Part shown: one piece after another, positions 44,818-55,374 of the stretch
Position numbering within the stretch: the first letter of the stretch is position 1
Layout of the letters: each line of letters opens with the position of its first letter
Origin: Pomphorhynchus laevis
Taxonomy: Eukaryota > Acanthocephala > Palaeacanthocephala > Echinorhynchida > Pomphorhynchidae
DNA: 64,000 nucleotides
Direction of reading: 5' to 3'
Assembly: GCA_012934845.2 (NCBI GenBank)
Contig: WNNJ02000862.1
Location: 1 to 64,000, forward strand
The notes under the pieces: model-generated
The model's database searches: none
What the model saw: the letters and a program-made list of their open reading frames with translations, nothing else
What the model was told of the DNA's origin: nothing
Program-made: the position numbers and the translations under genes

Positions 44818-45205
44818 TAAGTGGCAAATTTTTATGGATGGATAATAAATAATATACTTTGTATTAGAATAAGATACTAGATAGTTTTATCAGAGGAAAT
44901 ACATCATTAGCATGTATTTGGCCCCGCTGCTATGTTGGGTAGAGGAGTTAGGGGCCGAAACCTGATAGCATAGCAGTTCCTCCTGATGACCGCTATTCCT
45001 TATTATGATAAAACGTCTGTTATTTATTAGTCAATTCATAAAAATGACGTTTATTTTAAATTTCAATTTTTTATTTTAACTTGATTTAAATTATAAAAAA
45101 TCTTAATAAATCTTTTATTATTTAATTATTAAATTTTGATTTAGCATTATTATGTTTTGTTTAGTTTATAATTATATTAAATACGTAGACTCAGTTAGCT
45201 GATTT
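44818..45205 (+). mobile_element. Family-M short element inside the LINE
   Basis: Nearly identical to the copy at 20591 in its first 180 bp. It has the same start (AAGTGGCAAATTTTTATGG), the same structured head (44889-44986; GGCCCC/GGGGCC and CTGCTATG/CATAGCAG intact) and the tail ACGTAGACTCAGTTAGCTGAT. The LINE C-terminus continues right after it. It is therefore younger than the LINE, which is younger than the Merlin element. Confidence 0.85.
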
Positions 45206-46239
45206 GATATATAAGAGATCTTTTTAACCTACCTCTTACCCATGAATTTCTTACAAATATTCAAAATCTTGAAAGTAAGACCGCACTTTTAGACCCTGAG
45301 TATGAGTTAACTCATGTTTATACTCAAGCGAATTGGAGAAATCCCTTTTATAGTAATAGACCTCTTATTTGGCGTGTATCATTACATGGATATCACGCTA
45401 AAATTTGTGTGAAACGCATAATGATTCATAAAAGATCTTTGAATTGTAATTGTCTTTACTGTTCTGAATGTTGTCAATCACTTTTTCACGTCTTTACATG
45501 TGTATACTTATCGAAATTATCACTCAGTAGTATTGACCGGTTAGCATGTCCATAACCTAAACTTGATTATGATGATTTGATATCTAACAATCAACTATTT
45601 TGAATGTTTATTGCAGCATTTTTTATTCAATTTTTCCAATTTATTTGCAAATATGCTTTTCCTTGTTTGTTTGACCCAAGCTGAAAGGCAAAGTGGTCTT
45701 AATAAATCTCAACATTAATACATTTATGAAATGTTTCAGCGTAACGATCATTGAATACAGATAGGTGTTCTTTTGTTTCTCTACAAATTCTTCCGCAAAG
45801 GCACTGTTCTGAATATAGTCTGCCCCTGTTGTATTTTCGACAACTATAAACTATTTCATCGATTCCAACTGTTATTCCAACCCACAAATGCTTCGTGAAC
45901 TACGCAGCAAATCCAATTCACATAGTTCTCTAAAATAGCTTCAAAATCTACAACAGTGTTTTGTGCAATATATAGTTCACGTTTGCAAAATTTAATGCTT
46001 GTCAATTCGTGAATTGATGGGTAAAACATTTCAATTGCAACAAACTCGCTTTTATTGTATCTGTTTCTCGATATCTTATTTTAAAATGTAGCCTTGATTC
46101 AGCAGGGAAAGTTATAATGAGGTTTTTTAATTAGCATTTTTAGAGATATTTATTTTTATAAATATATTTCTTGTTATAATATCTTTTGGTATCCTCAATC
46201 ATAAGATACCATATTTTTATAGCACAATATCACACGCTT

Positions 46240-46420
46240 AAGCGCTCTTGTATTCTATATTCAGACACTTGAGCATATCAGGTCAGCATAGCTTTATGCA
46301 ACATGGCTTCAGAAAAGGACGTTCTTGCCTTACTAACCTTTTGTCTGCCCGTGAGGCCTGGATTGAATCCATGTCTTCAGGAAAGGCAGTTGACGTTATT
46401 CTGTTCGGTCAAATTTGTTT
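46240..46420 (+). mobile_element. CR1/L2-like reverse transcriptase fragment
   Basis: The plus strand reads QHGFRKGRSCLTNLLSAREA and ESMSSGKAVDVI, the conserved 'QHGF..GRSC.TNLL......GK.VDVIFLDF' block. The coding match stops just before motif A and AT-rich DNA follows, so this is a small isolated relic. Confidence 0.75.
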
Positions 46421-47149
46421 GCTGCGTCTAGTATTTTTTACTATTTATAAATTTAAAAATAAATATCTTTATCTTAAGGATTTGTTTGCCAATGAGTAAG
46501 AGTAAAATCATGTTAGATTTTCTCATGTTTTTAAACACGTTTATCATTAATCATTCTTTTAAACACGTTTTACACGACACATTTCCGAATAAAATAGAAA
46601 AAATTAAAATGGGAATCTTCTGTTATCAAAATTTTAATTCGCTTTAATGTTGTTAGGGATATTGTTATCACATCCAGACGATTTTATTAATCAACAATCC
46701 GTTGTTCAAATTACCGGCTCCTTATAGTTTCACTTCACGAAAAAGGCTTTTTAGGTGTTAAGGAAGCGATCGTTATCTTTGATAGAAAAGGTTTCCTAAA
46801 ACATGATTCTGAATATGGTATATTTATTATGTTAGACACATTCCGACAATCGAACAATGTATGAACATAGTGTACCATTGCGTTCCGAGTGAAATCGAAA
46901 TGTCTGGAGCCTTTTACTATATTATATACGAGATGGTTTGTATGTAAAGTTCGTTGTCCCGAGTAATACTTTTTATAGACATGACATTTATGAACAAATT
47001 GTGACCTTTCTGCCAGTAAGGCATTTTTTCAAACAAAAGTAACTTCTGTTTGAAAATTTATCTCTATTTAAACTTGTATATAGAGGTATTTTTTACTTCT
47101 ATTCGAAACTGTCTATATTAACCGAAAGCTCACAATTTGTAATAATATG

Positions 47150-47585
47150 CCTTATATCGTTCAACATATATTTGCAGACCACTCAGTGTTCACGTTGGGG
47201 TGTGTCTGTTCCTCTTCATGGTGCCTCTGAAAACTCCCCGCAGCATATCAGCTGCGGGATGGGCCTTATGTAGACAACTTCCGGTGACAGGTTGATCAGG
47301 ACGATACTAACAAAAGTCCTTATCAATGTTAGAGTCCTTCATTTTTCGCAATGGAGCTAGGGTGTATACGGAAATCGATTCTGCAAGATTTCTCAATACT
47401 TCTCAGAATTCTCGATGGACTTATCAATCGACGCTTAAGACTTTCGGAATTCACCCGGCCAGCTCTGAATATGTTGAAATGGAGGACTAAATTCTATAAA
47501 ACTCAAATCGGGATCAAGGGTAAAGAAAAATATGAAGACTCAATTATCAAGTTGATCTATGAAATAGCTCCATACGAATGTTGAA
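47150..47585 (+). other. Coding-like island, unrecognised
   Basis: Base composition is more even than in the flanks. An ATG frame of 77 codons (47351-47584) starts MELGCIRKSILQDFSI and ends IYEIAPYEC. Another frame over the same DNA reads GARVYTEIDSARFLNTSQNS. I recognise neither. It may be a relic of a transposon or of a lost gene. Confidence 0.3.
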
Positions 47586-48310
47586 TAACAAAACGATTTA
47601 TTTTTTGTCGATTCAATAGCGAATATGCGATTATCACTCAATTGTTAGTGCTGTTTGTAAATGTGCTCGGTTTGTTTTAAATTGATTTTACCTTTCGAGT
47701 TTATTACGCTAAAAATATATTACATCAGAATAGTTTGTCACTATTCTGATGTCACTGTATGTCTTATCAAATAACATAGTATATCTTAACTATATAACTT
47801 ATATAGTTAAGATAAATAACTTATTGATATATAACTTATACATATCACTTATCTAATAACCGTTGTAAACAGTAAATCTAGCAAGTTCCCAACCAAGTGT
47901 CCTTGTCTAGCAGTAAATAGCTAACCTTTATTTGATAGCACAATTTATTAATTGTCTTGGCATTTTAATGTTTTGTAGTATTATTTGACGTATCATTTTA
48001 ATGCATTTAGAAATGCTATAAATATTACAATTATCAATATTACTATAGAAATATAGTAATAAAATTACTATATTACTTATAGTAATAAATACTATATTAT
48101 CACAGCAATATTAAATTTATGTAAGATTTAAATTTATGCCTTATCATCTATACTTTTCACATACAACAGAAAATATCCGGCCTTGTAGTGAAAAATTAAC
48201 CGAATAAACAAGTAAATATAATTTAAATAAAAATTTAGTAAATTAAATTGATAAATTAATACCTTAATTATTTTCTGCATTTATGAATTCAATTTATTAA
48301 CCCGAGTGTG
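47586..48310. other. AT-rich spacer, no gene seen
   Basis: There are short inverted strings (ATAGTAATAAAATTACTAT near 48052, AACTATATAACTTATATAGTT near 47789) but no coding signal. Confidence 0.5.
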
Positions 48311-48319
48311 GAATGGTTG

Positions 48320-50480
48320 TTACTGCCGTGTTCCTGACATCGACAATTTCCGCCATCTTCAACAGCAGACCGGGACGGACTGAGTCCTATGTACCAACGA
48401 GACCTTCTGGGGCATTTTGCGCGCGCCTGCGATGCATCTTGCTAAGGCATTGGCTAACTTGATTTCGACTATCCTGAGCAGATGGTGCCTGAAAATGTTG
48501 CCTGAAAATTCTTTATGGAGGCAGACTACTCGCCTTCTTAAAAAAGACGCTTGCAACCGACCGATTCAAGTGGGATTTACCATTCGTCGAGTAACCGCCA
48601 AGCTCACAAACCAGCTCGCTACCGAGTTGCTTGTCGATCAACTTCTTCCGGTTCAGTTAATTGTCGACGTACGATTCGGTGTCGAGGCAGCAGTACACGC
48701 CTCTCGTTCGTTTCTGCACGGCATTGCAACCCGGAACCAAGCAATAGTTAAGCTGTACTTTTGTAACCCGTTTAATTGTTTAATCAGAGACGCAGTTTTA
48801 CTTAACGTCACGTGTCATGTTCCTCAGTCTACCATTCATTAACCTATGCTACGCCCACCTGAGTATTCTTTTATTTGGTAGTGAGCACATTATATTTTGC
48901 GAAGGCATCCAACAGAATGATCCACTTTGCTCAGTGATTTTCTGCCTGATAGTTAACGCTCTAGCACGCAGTCTAGAGTCTTGGATCAATATTTGGTACT
49001 TGGAAGACTGCGTCCTGGGCGGTATTACAGCCACTATCCTCTTAGACATCCGAAAAAAATCCAGGCAGCGTTGTCGGAAATCAGATTAGAGCTTGATTCT
49101 GAAAAGTGTAAGGTAATCACAGTTAGCCCAGGTCTCAGTCGAGACATTATATTCATATGCCAACTAACAGTGTGTCAGACAATTCACCTCAAGACCCTAC
49201 ACTATTGTGAGCCCCTCTAGGAGACAAGCTAATATTGATGTTGCTCTGGATAAAGCCGTAAACGAGCATCATAACGAAGTTGAAAGGCCTATCGAATTAA
49301 ATGCCATTACGCTTTCTTACTTCTGCGAAGCTCACTCTGCTTTTCGAAAATAGGTTTCCTTCTTTGATTTTGCCCCTGCTTTGGGAGCAAGGAACTACAC
49401 TCATTCGATGCAGAAGTCCGCCGTCTAATGATCATGGTGTTGAATGTGCCGTTTCCCGATAATACCTGGCGGCAGACTACCTTACTGATCAGACTTTGAG
49501 GTCTTGGTGTCCGACAAACGTTGGAAGTCATAAGCTGTCCGAGAAGCTTTGGAAGAGAGCTTTACAAGAGAGCTAACCAAGATACTGCTAGGAAAGTGAC
49601 GTCGTTCCATCCACTCTTACCAGATCCAGACTTTGAAAAAGCTACAAACCAATGACACGCTGAATTTCAGGCAACCATCCCATCGGAACCATCCCTTCAA
49701 AAACGATAGATGATGGACTATTATGATGCGTGTCACCAATAACTTGTCGAAAAAGCAACTAGTCTTGAATCGCGTCATAGCCACATTACTACCGCTTCAA
49801 AATATTCTGGGGCTTTCCTCAAAAATGGTCTGTAACTTCCGTTGGCACAGCTTGACGATCAATCATTGTCCACCGCTGTTGCACTCAGACTTGGTGTTCA
49901 TTGTGCTCAACCTCATCAATGCATATGCGTAGAAGCGGTCTGGAAAAACAGCGCCCGTGCGCTAGACTGCAACAACACGAAATGGAGAAATACACGCCAT
50001 TCAGCGGTTAATGAAATCGTGAGTATGGCTCTAGTCTCCGCAGGAATTCCATTCATACTTGACCCAATCGGGCCGCTTGATTAGAGACGACGTTAAGCGG
50101 CCCAACTGGGATTCGTTACATCCGTGGGAGGCGTGGCGAGTGCTTGATCGGGGATTTACATGCCCAAACACTATCGCAGCCAATCACATATCGCGCTGTA
50201 CATTCTGCAAGTTCCGTTGCTAATCATGTTGAACTTGTGAAAAGCACCAAATATAGCGGCTTCGATGAGCAACAGTACAAGTTTGTCTCGATCGCCATCG
50301 AAAATCCTGGAATCCGTTGGCACCAGTACAGCGGCTTTTTTTGCAACTCATAGGAAAAAATTAGTTTGTTCGACCGGTGATAAGCGGGCAATGAGTTCCG
50401 AAGACTGCTCCCGTTTATCGGGCGGAATTAACAGGAAAACCCTCTCTTTATTTTTATTCTTTTTTACCCGTACATAGTTC
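48320..50480 (+). mobile_element. R2-like LINE fossil
   Basis: The reverse transcriptase blocks are RPIQVGFTIRRVTAKL, FGVEAAVHASRSFLHG, IVKLYFCNPFNCLIRDAVL (motif A with C for D), EGIQQNDPLCSVIFCLIVNA in a shifted frame, and SEIRLELDSEKCKVI. The C-terminal region has WEAWRVLDRGFTCPNTIAAN, YKFVSIAIENPG and RKKLVCSTGDKRAM, the tail shared by R2-annotated elements of many invertebrates (W...VVDT.A.SY, F.P.A.E..G, TGD.R....L.QRLS). Many stops and shifts are present and the catalytic Asp positions are altered, so it is dead. The clade is given as R2-like only. Confidence 0.75.
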
Positions 50481-50645
50481 AAATACAACTAATTTTCATA
50501 TTAAATGCGGGCCATCATATAACCTTGTACACACGTATAGGTTTTATCATACATATTTAAAAATTCACATATGAAGTAAACTTTAAATTGGATAATTTCA
50601 GTTTCTGTTTTTAAAGACTATATATCTCTCTAAACATTTGTTATA
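50461..50645 (+). repeat. ~185-bp dispersed repeat, copy 1
   Basis: It begins around ACCCGTACATAGTTCAAATA and contains CACACGTATAGGTTTTATCA and AGTAAACTTTAAATTGGATA. The second copy is at 55020-55202 in the same orientation with scattered differences. Because it directly follows the R2-like C-terminus, it may be that element's 3' untranslated region. Confidence 0.75.
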
Positions 50646-50649
50646 AATG

Positions 50650-51302
50650 CTTTGTATTAGTACCGTTTTGCTGCAATAAAGCAAGCTTTTTAGATCCACA
50701 AAAAAATTATAAAAATTACTTAGAATCAAAACTCACGATTGTGTGCTATATCAACCCCGGATGTGAAGCTATCTAGCTAGTATTCGTTTTGATTCCAAAT
50801 TATTGTTTATTTTAATAGATTATATTGCATTTTTAGTAGTCTAAGGTGATCCATATTTTGATCTAAAGTTTACAATGAACGAGTATTTTTGATACTAATA
50901 CAAAGTGTTGAAATAATGAAATGTTTTTGATAATGATTTAATTTGATAGTTTAATCACACTTGAGGATTGTTCTTAATCGAATCCCGATGTTCTTTGATG
51001 CTTTGTGATATAAAATAACTCAAGAACAATTAGCAAGGTACCCGTTTTCGCTAGACATAAGTTTGCATAAAAACATCATTTCTTAAAGATGAACGCTTGA
51101 TAATGGTATTTGCAACCGTTCCAAATATTACATCTATTTCAAATGAGTCAATGAAGCAATCACCAATTTAACTCCCATTGAATCGAATAATTTCAATTAT
51201 TCGATTCAATTTCAATTATTTAATTTAATTATCAGGGAATTTCTTGTGATCGGATCGTTTACTTTGTAATAATAATAACTTTTTTAATAATACAAATTTA
51301 TT
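50650..51302. other. Noncoding stretch, no gene seen
   Basis: AT-rich sequence with a small inverted repeat (TTGAATCGAATAATTTCAATTATTCGATTCAA region near 51178). No coding signal was found on either strand. Confidence 0.5.
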
Positions 51303-51557
51303 TAATGTGGCAAATGCGTACAAGCTGCACGCTTACAAGTCCACAAACAAAAATGAAAAAGTCAAGCAGATAAATTGTTTAAATGGGATCAGATTTGTCG
51401 TTTGAAGCACGGCAGGGAAGTTGATTGGCGTATATGAATGGGCAGATGGTTCCACGATAGAGGAGCAGCCACCCGGAAGGAGCGGAGTCCAAGAAACAGT
51501 AAACAGGACGAGAATTATCAAGAAAAGGAAGGTTGAGAAATGAAGGGGCATGAAAAT

Positions 51558-52919
51558 TTACAAGCAAAAAGCAACGAGAAGAAGACGAATTTGAACACGA
51601 CAATAAATTGTAGGCAAATCGAGAGAAGTAAGATGGTATGATGTATGATCAAAACGACGAAGATGGATGAGAATTCGGACGGCTGCGTTGTCGATGCGTT
51701 GTAGGGGAAGAAGAGTGGATTTAGGTGAGTTGGAAAATAGATTAAGACAATAATCGAGTCTAGAAAAAAGGAGAGAAGATATGAGAGTCATACAAGAAGG
51801 GAAATAGATCAATCTACGAACTTGACGGAGGTTGCAGAGTATCAAGGTAGATGAGCGTACTTTATTTCTAACGAAATGTTTAAGTGAAAGTCGGTTGTCA
51901 AAATGGAAGCCTAGGAAAACAAGATTATCAACGATAGGAAGAATTGTAGAATTTAATGATACGGAGGGAGGTTCGAAGCCGATGCGTCGAGGTAGGATCC
52001 ACATAATTTTGGATTTATCAGGATTCAGAGAAAGGCGAAGTGACGAAAGATGATTGGACATTGAGGCAAGACAGTCGGACGCAGAAACACTAAGATCGTG
52101 AATACGATAAATAGGTGCATGAGCATAGATGCTAATGTCATCAGCATATTGCATAATATGGAAGTTAAATTTATGAGAAATCGAAGACAAATCACATAGA
52201 AGAAGAGAGAAAAGCATAGGGCCTAATACGGACCCTTGTGGAACACCGGACGGGATGGACGAAGGATGGGAGAGAGAAGTGTTAGAATAGACGCGAAATG
52301 TACGGTTTGATTGATATGAAGAAAACCATGATACAGTGGGTAAAGAGAAGCCATAATCATGAGGAAGGCGATGGAGAAGAATCGAGTGATCGACGATGTC
52401 AAAAGCATAGGATATATCAAGAGAAACTATGACACTACATAATTTATGATCGCGCGATATGAGTAAGTCGTTATAAACTTCAAGACATGCAATTTCGGTA
52501 GAGTAATTAGAGCGAAAAGCGGCTTGGAAGGGAGGAAATAAGTTAGAGGAAAAGAGATATGTATTAACTTGCTTAAGAACGAGACGCTCAAGGAGTTTAG
52601 AGAGGGTTGGGAGAAGTGAAATAGGACGGTACGAAGATGGTAGTGAGGAGTCGAGAGATTGCTTTTTGATGAGAGGACGAACAGTGGCGCATTTCCAGAT
52701 GGAAGGAAATGTACGACTACGGATGGACGAGTTGAACAATGTGGTTAGGAAGGGTAAGATAGAGGAGCAGATATTTTTAAGCAAGTGAGTGGGAATCGGG
52801 TCAGAATGGGTGGTTTTATTAGGTAATGACAGCAGAACCGAAGAAACTTCATCAGACGAAACGGGAAGAAGGTGGAATAGTTCTGGGAGGGAAGTATTTA
52901 AAGAGAAGAGTCGGTACAA
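51558..52919 (-). pseudogene. LINE family-B reverse transcriptase, open 453 codons
   Basis: This is the longest open transposon frame in the window. Its blocks are TLFNSSIRSRTFPSIWK, RPISLLPTLSKLLERLVLKQ, VSLDISYAFDIVDHSILL (motif A, Asp present), SGVPQGSVLGPMLFSLLL (motif B), QYADDISIYAHAP (motif C, YADD intact) and SLNPDKSKIMWILPRR, then LGFHFDNRLSLK. The enzyme copies element RNA at the nicked target. Although this piece is open, the element lacks part of its endonuclease and ORF1, so it could not move by itself. The preservation suggests a fairly young insertion. Confidence 0.88.
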
Positions 52920-54650
52920 GAAAGCTATGGGTAGTAGGGAAAGTAAATTAGATAGCTTAGTTTGTAGATAAGAAGAAAATTCATCAGGATTTATATTACA
53001 AGGGGTAGATGATCGTGAAAGAATTGAGTTTAAGATTTACCAATGAGATTTAGAGTTGGAAGATGACTCGAGTTGATTTCGCCAAAAGAGAGTACGTTTA
53101 TTACGTATAAGAATGAGATTTGAACGGCGTAGAGAAAAGTAGGAATCACGGAGATTTAGAGGGAGTGAGTTGGGAGAACGTTTAAGAAAGCGATTATACA
53201 TACGAAAAGAGTGTCAGAGTCGACGTTTAGAAAGACTACAGTCAGAATCGAACCAGGGAGCATGGCGCAAGTGCTGAGAACGTCGTAGTCGACTAGGCAG
53301 AAGGTTATTGAGGATCGACGTAAGTTCAGAATCAAACAGAATGCAGAGATCATCGGAAGAGAGATAGTTAAGAGGAAGTGAAAAGAGTGAAGAATTGAGT
53401 AAGGCTGTGCAGAGAATAGGGATATCTAAAAGTTTCCATGTTCGACTTTGTGTGGATAATGGTAAAGGCGGAGAAGGAGGATGGGGACGAGTAAAAGTGA
53501 CAGGGAAATGATCGGACAAGCCAGGATCAGTAATTGACAATGAGGTATAGTCATTGAAGCAGTTAGGAACAGCAATGATGTCGAGATAATCGCCGAGAAT
53601 ATAAGTTGGGCTTGTTGAAATAATTTATAGTTAAAATCAGAAAAAAAATTATTAAAGTGATATAGTCAGAGTCAGACCAGCGATCAAGACGAATGTTAAA
53701 GTCATCGAGAACAAAAGAAGGAGTATAAGACAATGAACAGTGAGACATTAGATCTCAAGCTGGTCAATATCAGAAGGGGAGCGGTCAGGAAATATTCGGC
53801 AACTAGATGAAGTGGTGTGAAGTTTAAAACGTTTGGATAGTACCGAAGAGGCATGTGAACTATGTCGGAAAACGATTTTTAAGAGGGATGGGTTATCATC
53901 AGGAAGAATGGTTGCTAGGATATACCTGAAAGCAGATACGTCATCATCTAGGCTATATTGTGGAGAAGCAGATTCGGAAAGCTTTAAGTTTGATATGATA
54001 ATACAGCGATCGCGCGAAGGAATACGATTTCGTAGAAGTGGTGGACGGACAGAGCTTGTAGGAGTCGAGGCAGATGAGCAGATAGAAGTGGAAATGACAG
54101 GGGTGCTTGATAGAGAATTAATATTGGTTGGAGCAAGTGTGACAGGAGCGGGGTGTTAAATCGGTTGATTAGAGATGTGACTGGAGATGATTTTAAATGA
54201 AGGATGTAAATTATTTGGAAGTGTGATGTGGGAGGTAGAGTAAGGAGAATTAAAATAGATTGGGGCATGAGTGACAGGAATGGAGTGTTGAATTTGTTGA
54301 TCGGAAATGTTGCTGGAAATGATTTTGATGCAAGGATGTAAATTATTGAGAAGTGATACGGGGGAGGTAGGGTAAGAAGTACGTGAAGAGAATAAAGAAG
54401 CTTGAGATTTATTTAGATTGGGGGAGGAATAGGAAAGAGGAGGTACGAGATGAAAAGCTTTACCGTTAGCATTGTTAGAATGAGAAAGATTAATGGAAGT
54501 TTGGTACGTAGTTGAACGAGGAGTGTGTGAGAGAGTAGGTTCAATAATAGGATTATAAGATGCGAAGTCAGGTGTTGATGCGAGGGAAACATCTAAAACA
54601 GCATTGGTTTGAGTGGTCGGGTGTGATACAGGAGTAGAGGATCAGGATAA

Positions 54651-54860
54651 CTATAGTAGTCGTACTGATGTACAAAAACCGCATGTGAACTGTTTACGTG
54701 TATACATCGAGTGGTCGAATATTTTAACACAAACAAGTGTCCATACATCACAATCTTTGGAATCGCATCCAACTTCAAAACTATTATAACCATCATTGCA
54801 TTCCGATGTGGAAGATTCTTGATCAGGAACAGGGATCTGAGATCGCGCTTTTTTAGGCAT
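54651..54860 (-). pseudogene. LINE family-B ORF1 N-terminus with PHD-like finger
   Basis: It starts MPKKARSQIPVPDQESSTSE and shows CNDGYNSFEVGCDSKDCDVW, then CVKIFDHSMYTRKQFTCGFC. The cysteine/histidine spacing (C..C....H......C..C with a preceding aromatic) resembles a PHD or related cross-brace zinc finger. PHD-like fingers in ORF1 are known from some CR1/L2-type LINEs; nucleic-acid or histone contact is the usual guess. Confidence 0.65.
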
Positions 54861-54921
54861 TACCTTTTATCGATAGATTGAGCTCAATCCGCGAGCGTAG
54901 CGAGCGGAACTGACAGGAATA

Positions 54922-55012
54922 ATCTGGACAGAGTAAAGCAATCTGACAGAGCAAAGCAATCTGACAGAGCAAAGCAATCTGACAGAGCAAAGCAATCTGA
55001 CAGAACAAAGCA
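54922..55012 (-). repeat. 18-bp minisatellite at the LINE family-B 5' end
   Basis: As read on the plus strand, ATCTGACAGAGCAAAGCA starts at 54941, 54959, 54977 and 54995 (the last with one change), preceded by a 19-bp variant at 54922. It occupies the extreme 5' end of this LINE copy. The other family-B 5' end (near 28340) lacks it. Confidence 0.88.
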
Positions 55013-55019
55013 ATCTTAC

Positions 55020-55202
55020 TTTTATACGTTCAAAGTTCAAATACGACTAATTTCCATAGTAAATGTGGGCCATCATATAGTCTTGAACACACGTATAGGT
55101 TTTAGCATACATATTTAATAATTCACTTATGAAGTAAACTTTAAATTAGATAATTTCAGTGTCTGTTTTAAAGACTATATATCTCTAAACATTTGTTTTA
55201 AA
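55020..55202 (+). repeat. ~185-bp dispersed repeat, copy 2
   Basis: Matches 50461-50645 in the same orientation (GGGCCATCATATAG, CACACGTATAGGTTTTAGCA, ATGAAGTAAACTTTAAATT). It abuts the 5' end of LINE family-B copy 2. The two copies diverge beyond about 50640 and 55200. Confidence 0.75.
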
Positions 55203-55374
55203 ATATTTGCGCTATTTGTAATTTACAAAAGACCATACTTTAATGTTTACGCGCTTAGTTGCTATAATTTTAGATAAGTTGTTCTGATCCGAAATTTGCA
55301 GACTCTATCTATTCAGTAATTAGGTTAATGTTACTAGGTAATGTATTTACATATTCTATTGAGTTCATACAAAG

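Larger units (their letters stand above)
43908..45713 (+). mobile_element. 5'-truncated LINE inserted in the Merlin element
   Basis: ATTAATACATTT at 43896-43907 is repeated at 45714-45725, an exact 12-bp target duplication. Inside, the reverse transcriptase reads AKSFDSITRSLLLYKL (motif A), LDVLQGDPLSPLLFSLFL (motif B) and ILYADDLAIVCSD (motif C). After the family-M insertion, the C-terminus has a zinc-finger-like CNCLYCSECCQ then H...C. The 3' end is AAGTGGTCTTAATAAATCTC. The motif-A coding segment is locally triplicated at 43905-44030. Frameshifts occur near 44135 and 44503. The clade is uncertain. Confidence 0.85.
43640..46060 (-). mobile_element. Merlin (ISXO2-like) DNA transposon relic, split by a LINE
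   Basis: The N-terminal half (46060-45714) reads ELYIAQNTVVDFEAILENYV, then GIDEIVYSCRKYNRGRLYSE and GRICRETKEHLSVF. These match the ISXO2-type 'VEIDES.FGRRKYNRGR...G.I.R.T' catalytic block. The C-terminal half (43907-43640) reads SIIISDMWKS, HYTVNHSKEF and GQHTQSIESFWRNLKRR, the 'IISD.W.AY...TVNHS..F.....HTQ.IE..WR..K' block. A LINE with a 12-bp target duplication separates the halves. If it is ignored, the frame reads straight through (FHKCIN then KFINLGSII). One stop near the C-terminal half and shifts in the N-terminal half show it is dead. Terminal repeats were not found. Confidence 0.88.
51303..55016 (-). mobile_element. L2-like LINE, family B copy 2, internally deleted
   Basis: On the minus strand the order is a 5' minisatellite (55012-54922), GTTCCGCTCGCTACGCTCGC, ORF1 with PHD-like finger (54860-53760), the second half of the endonuclease (53748-53200), the reverse transcriptase (52919-51558) and a 3' end with GCGTGCAGCTTGTACGCATT and TTAAATAAAT. 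Compared with the copy at 32260-35275, ORF1 (IFPDRSPSDI) is joined directly to LMSHCSLSYTP, deleting the end of ORF1 and the first half of the endonuclease (roughly 0.55 kb). The rest is well preserved. Confidence 0.9.
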
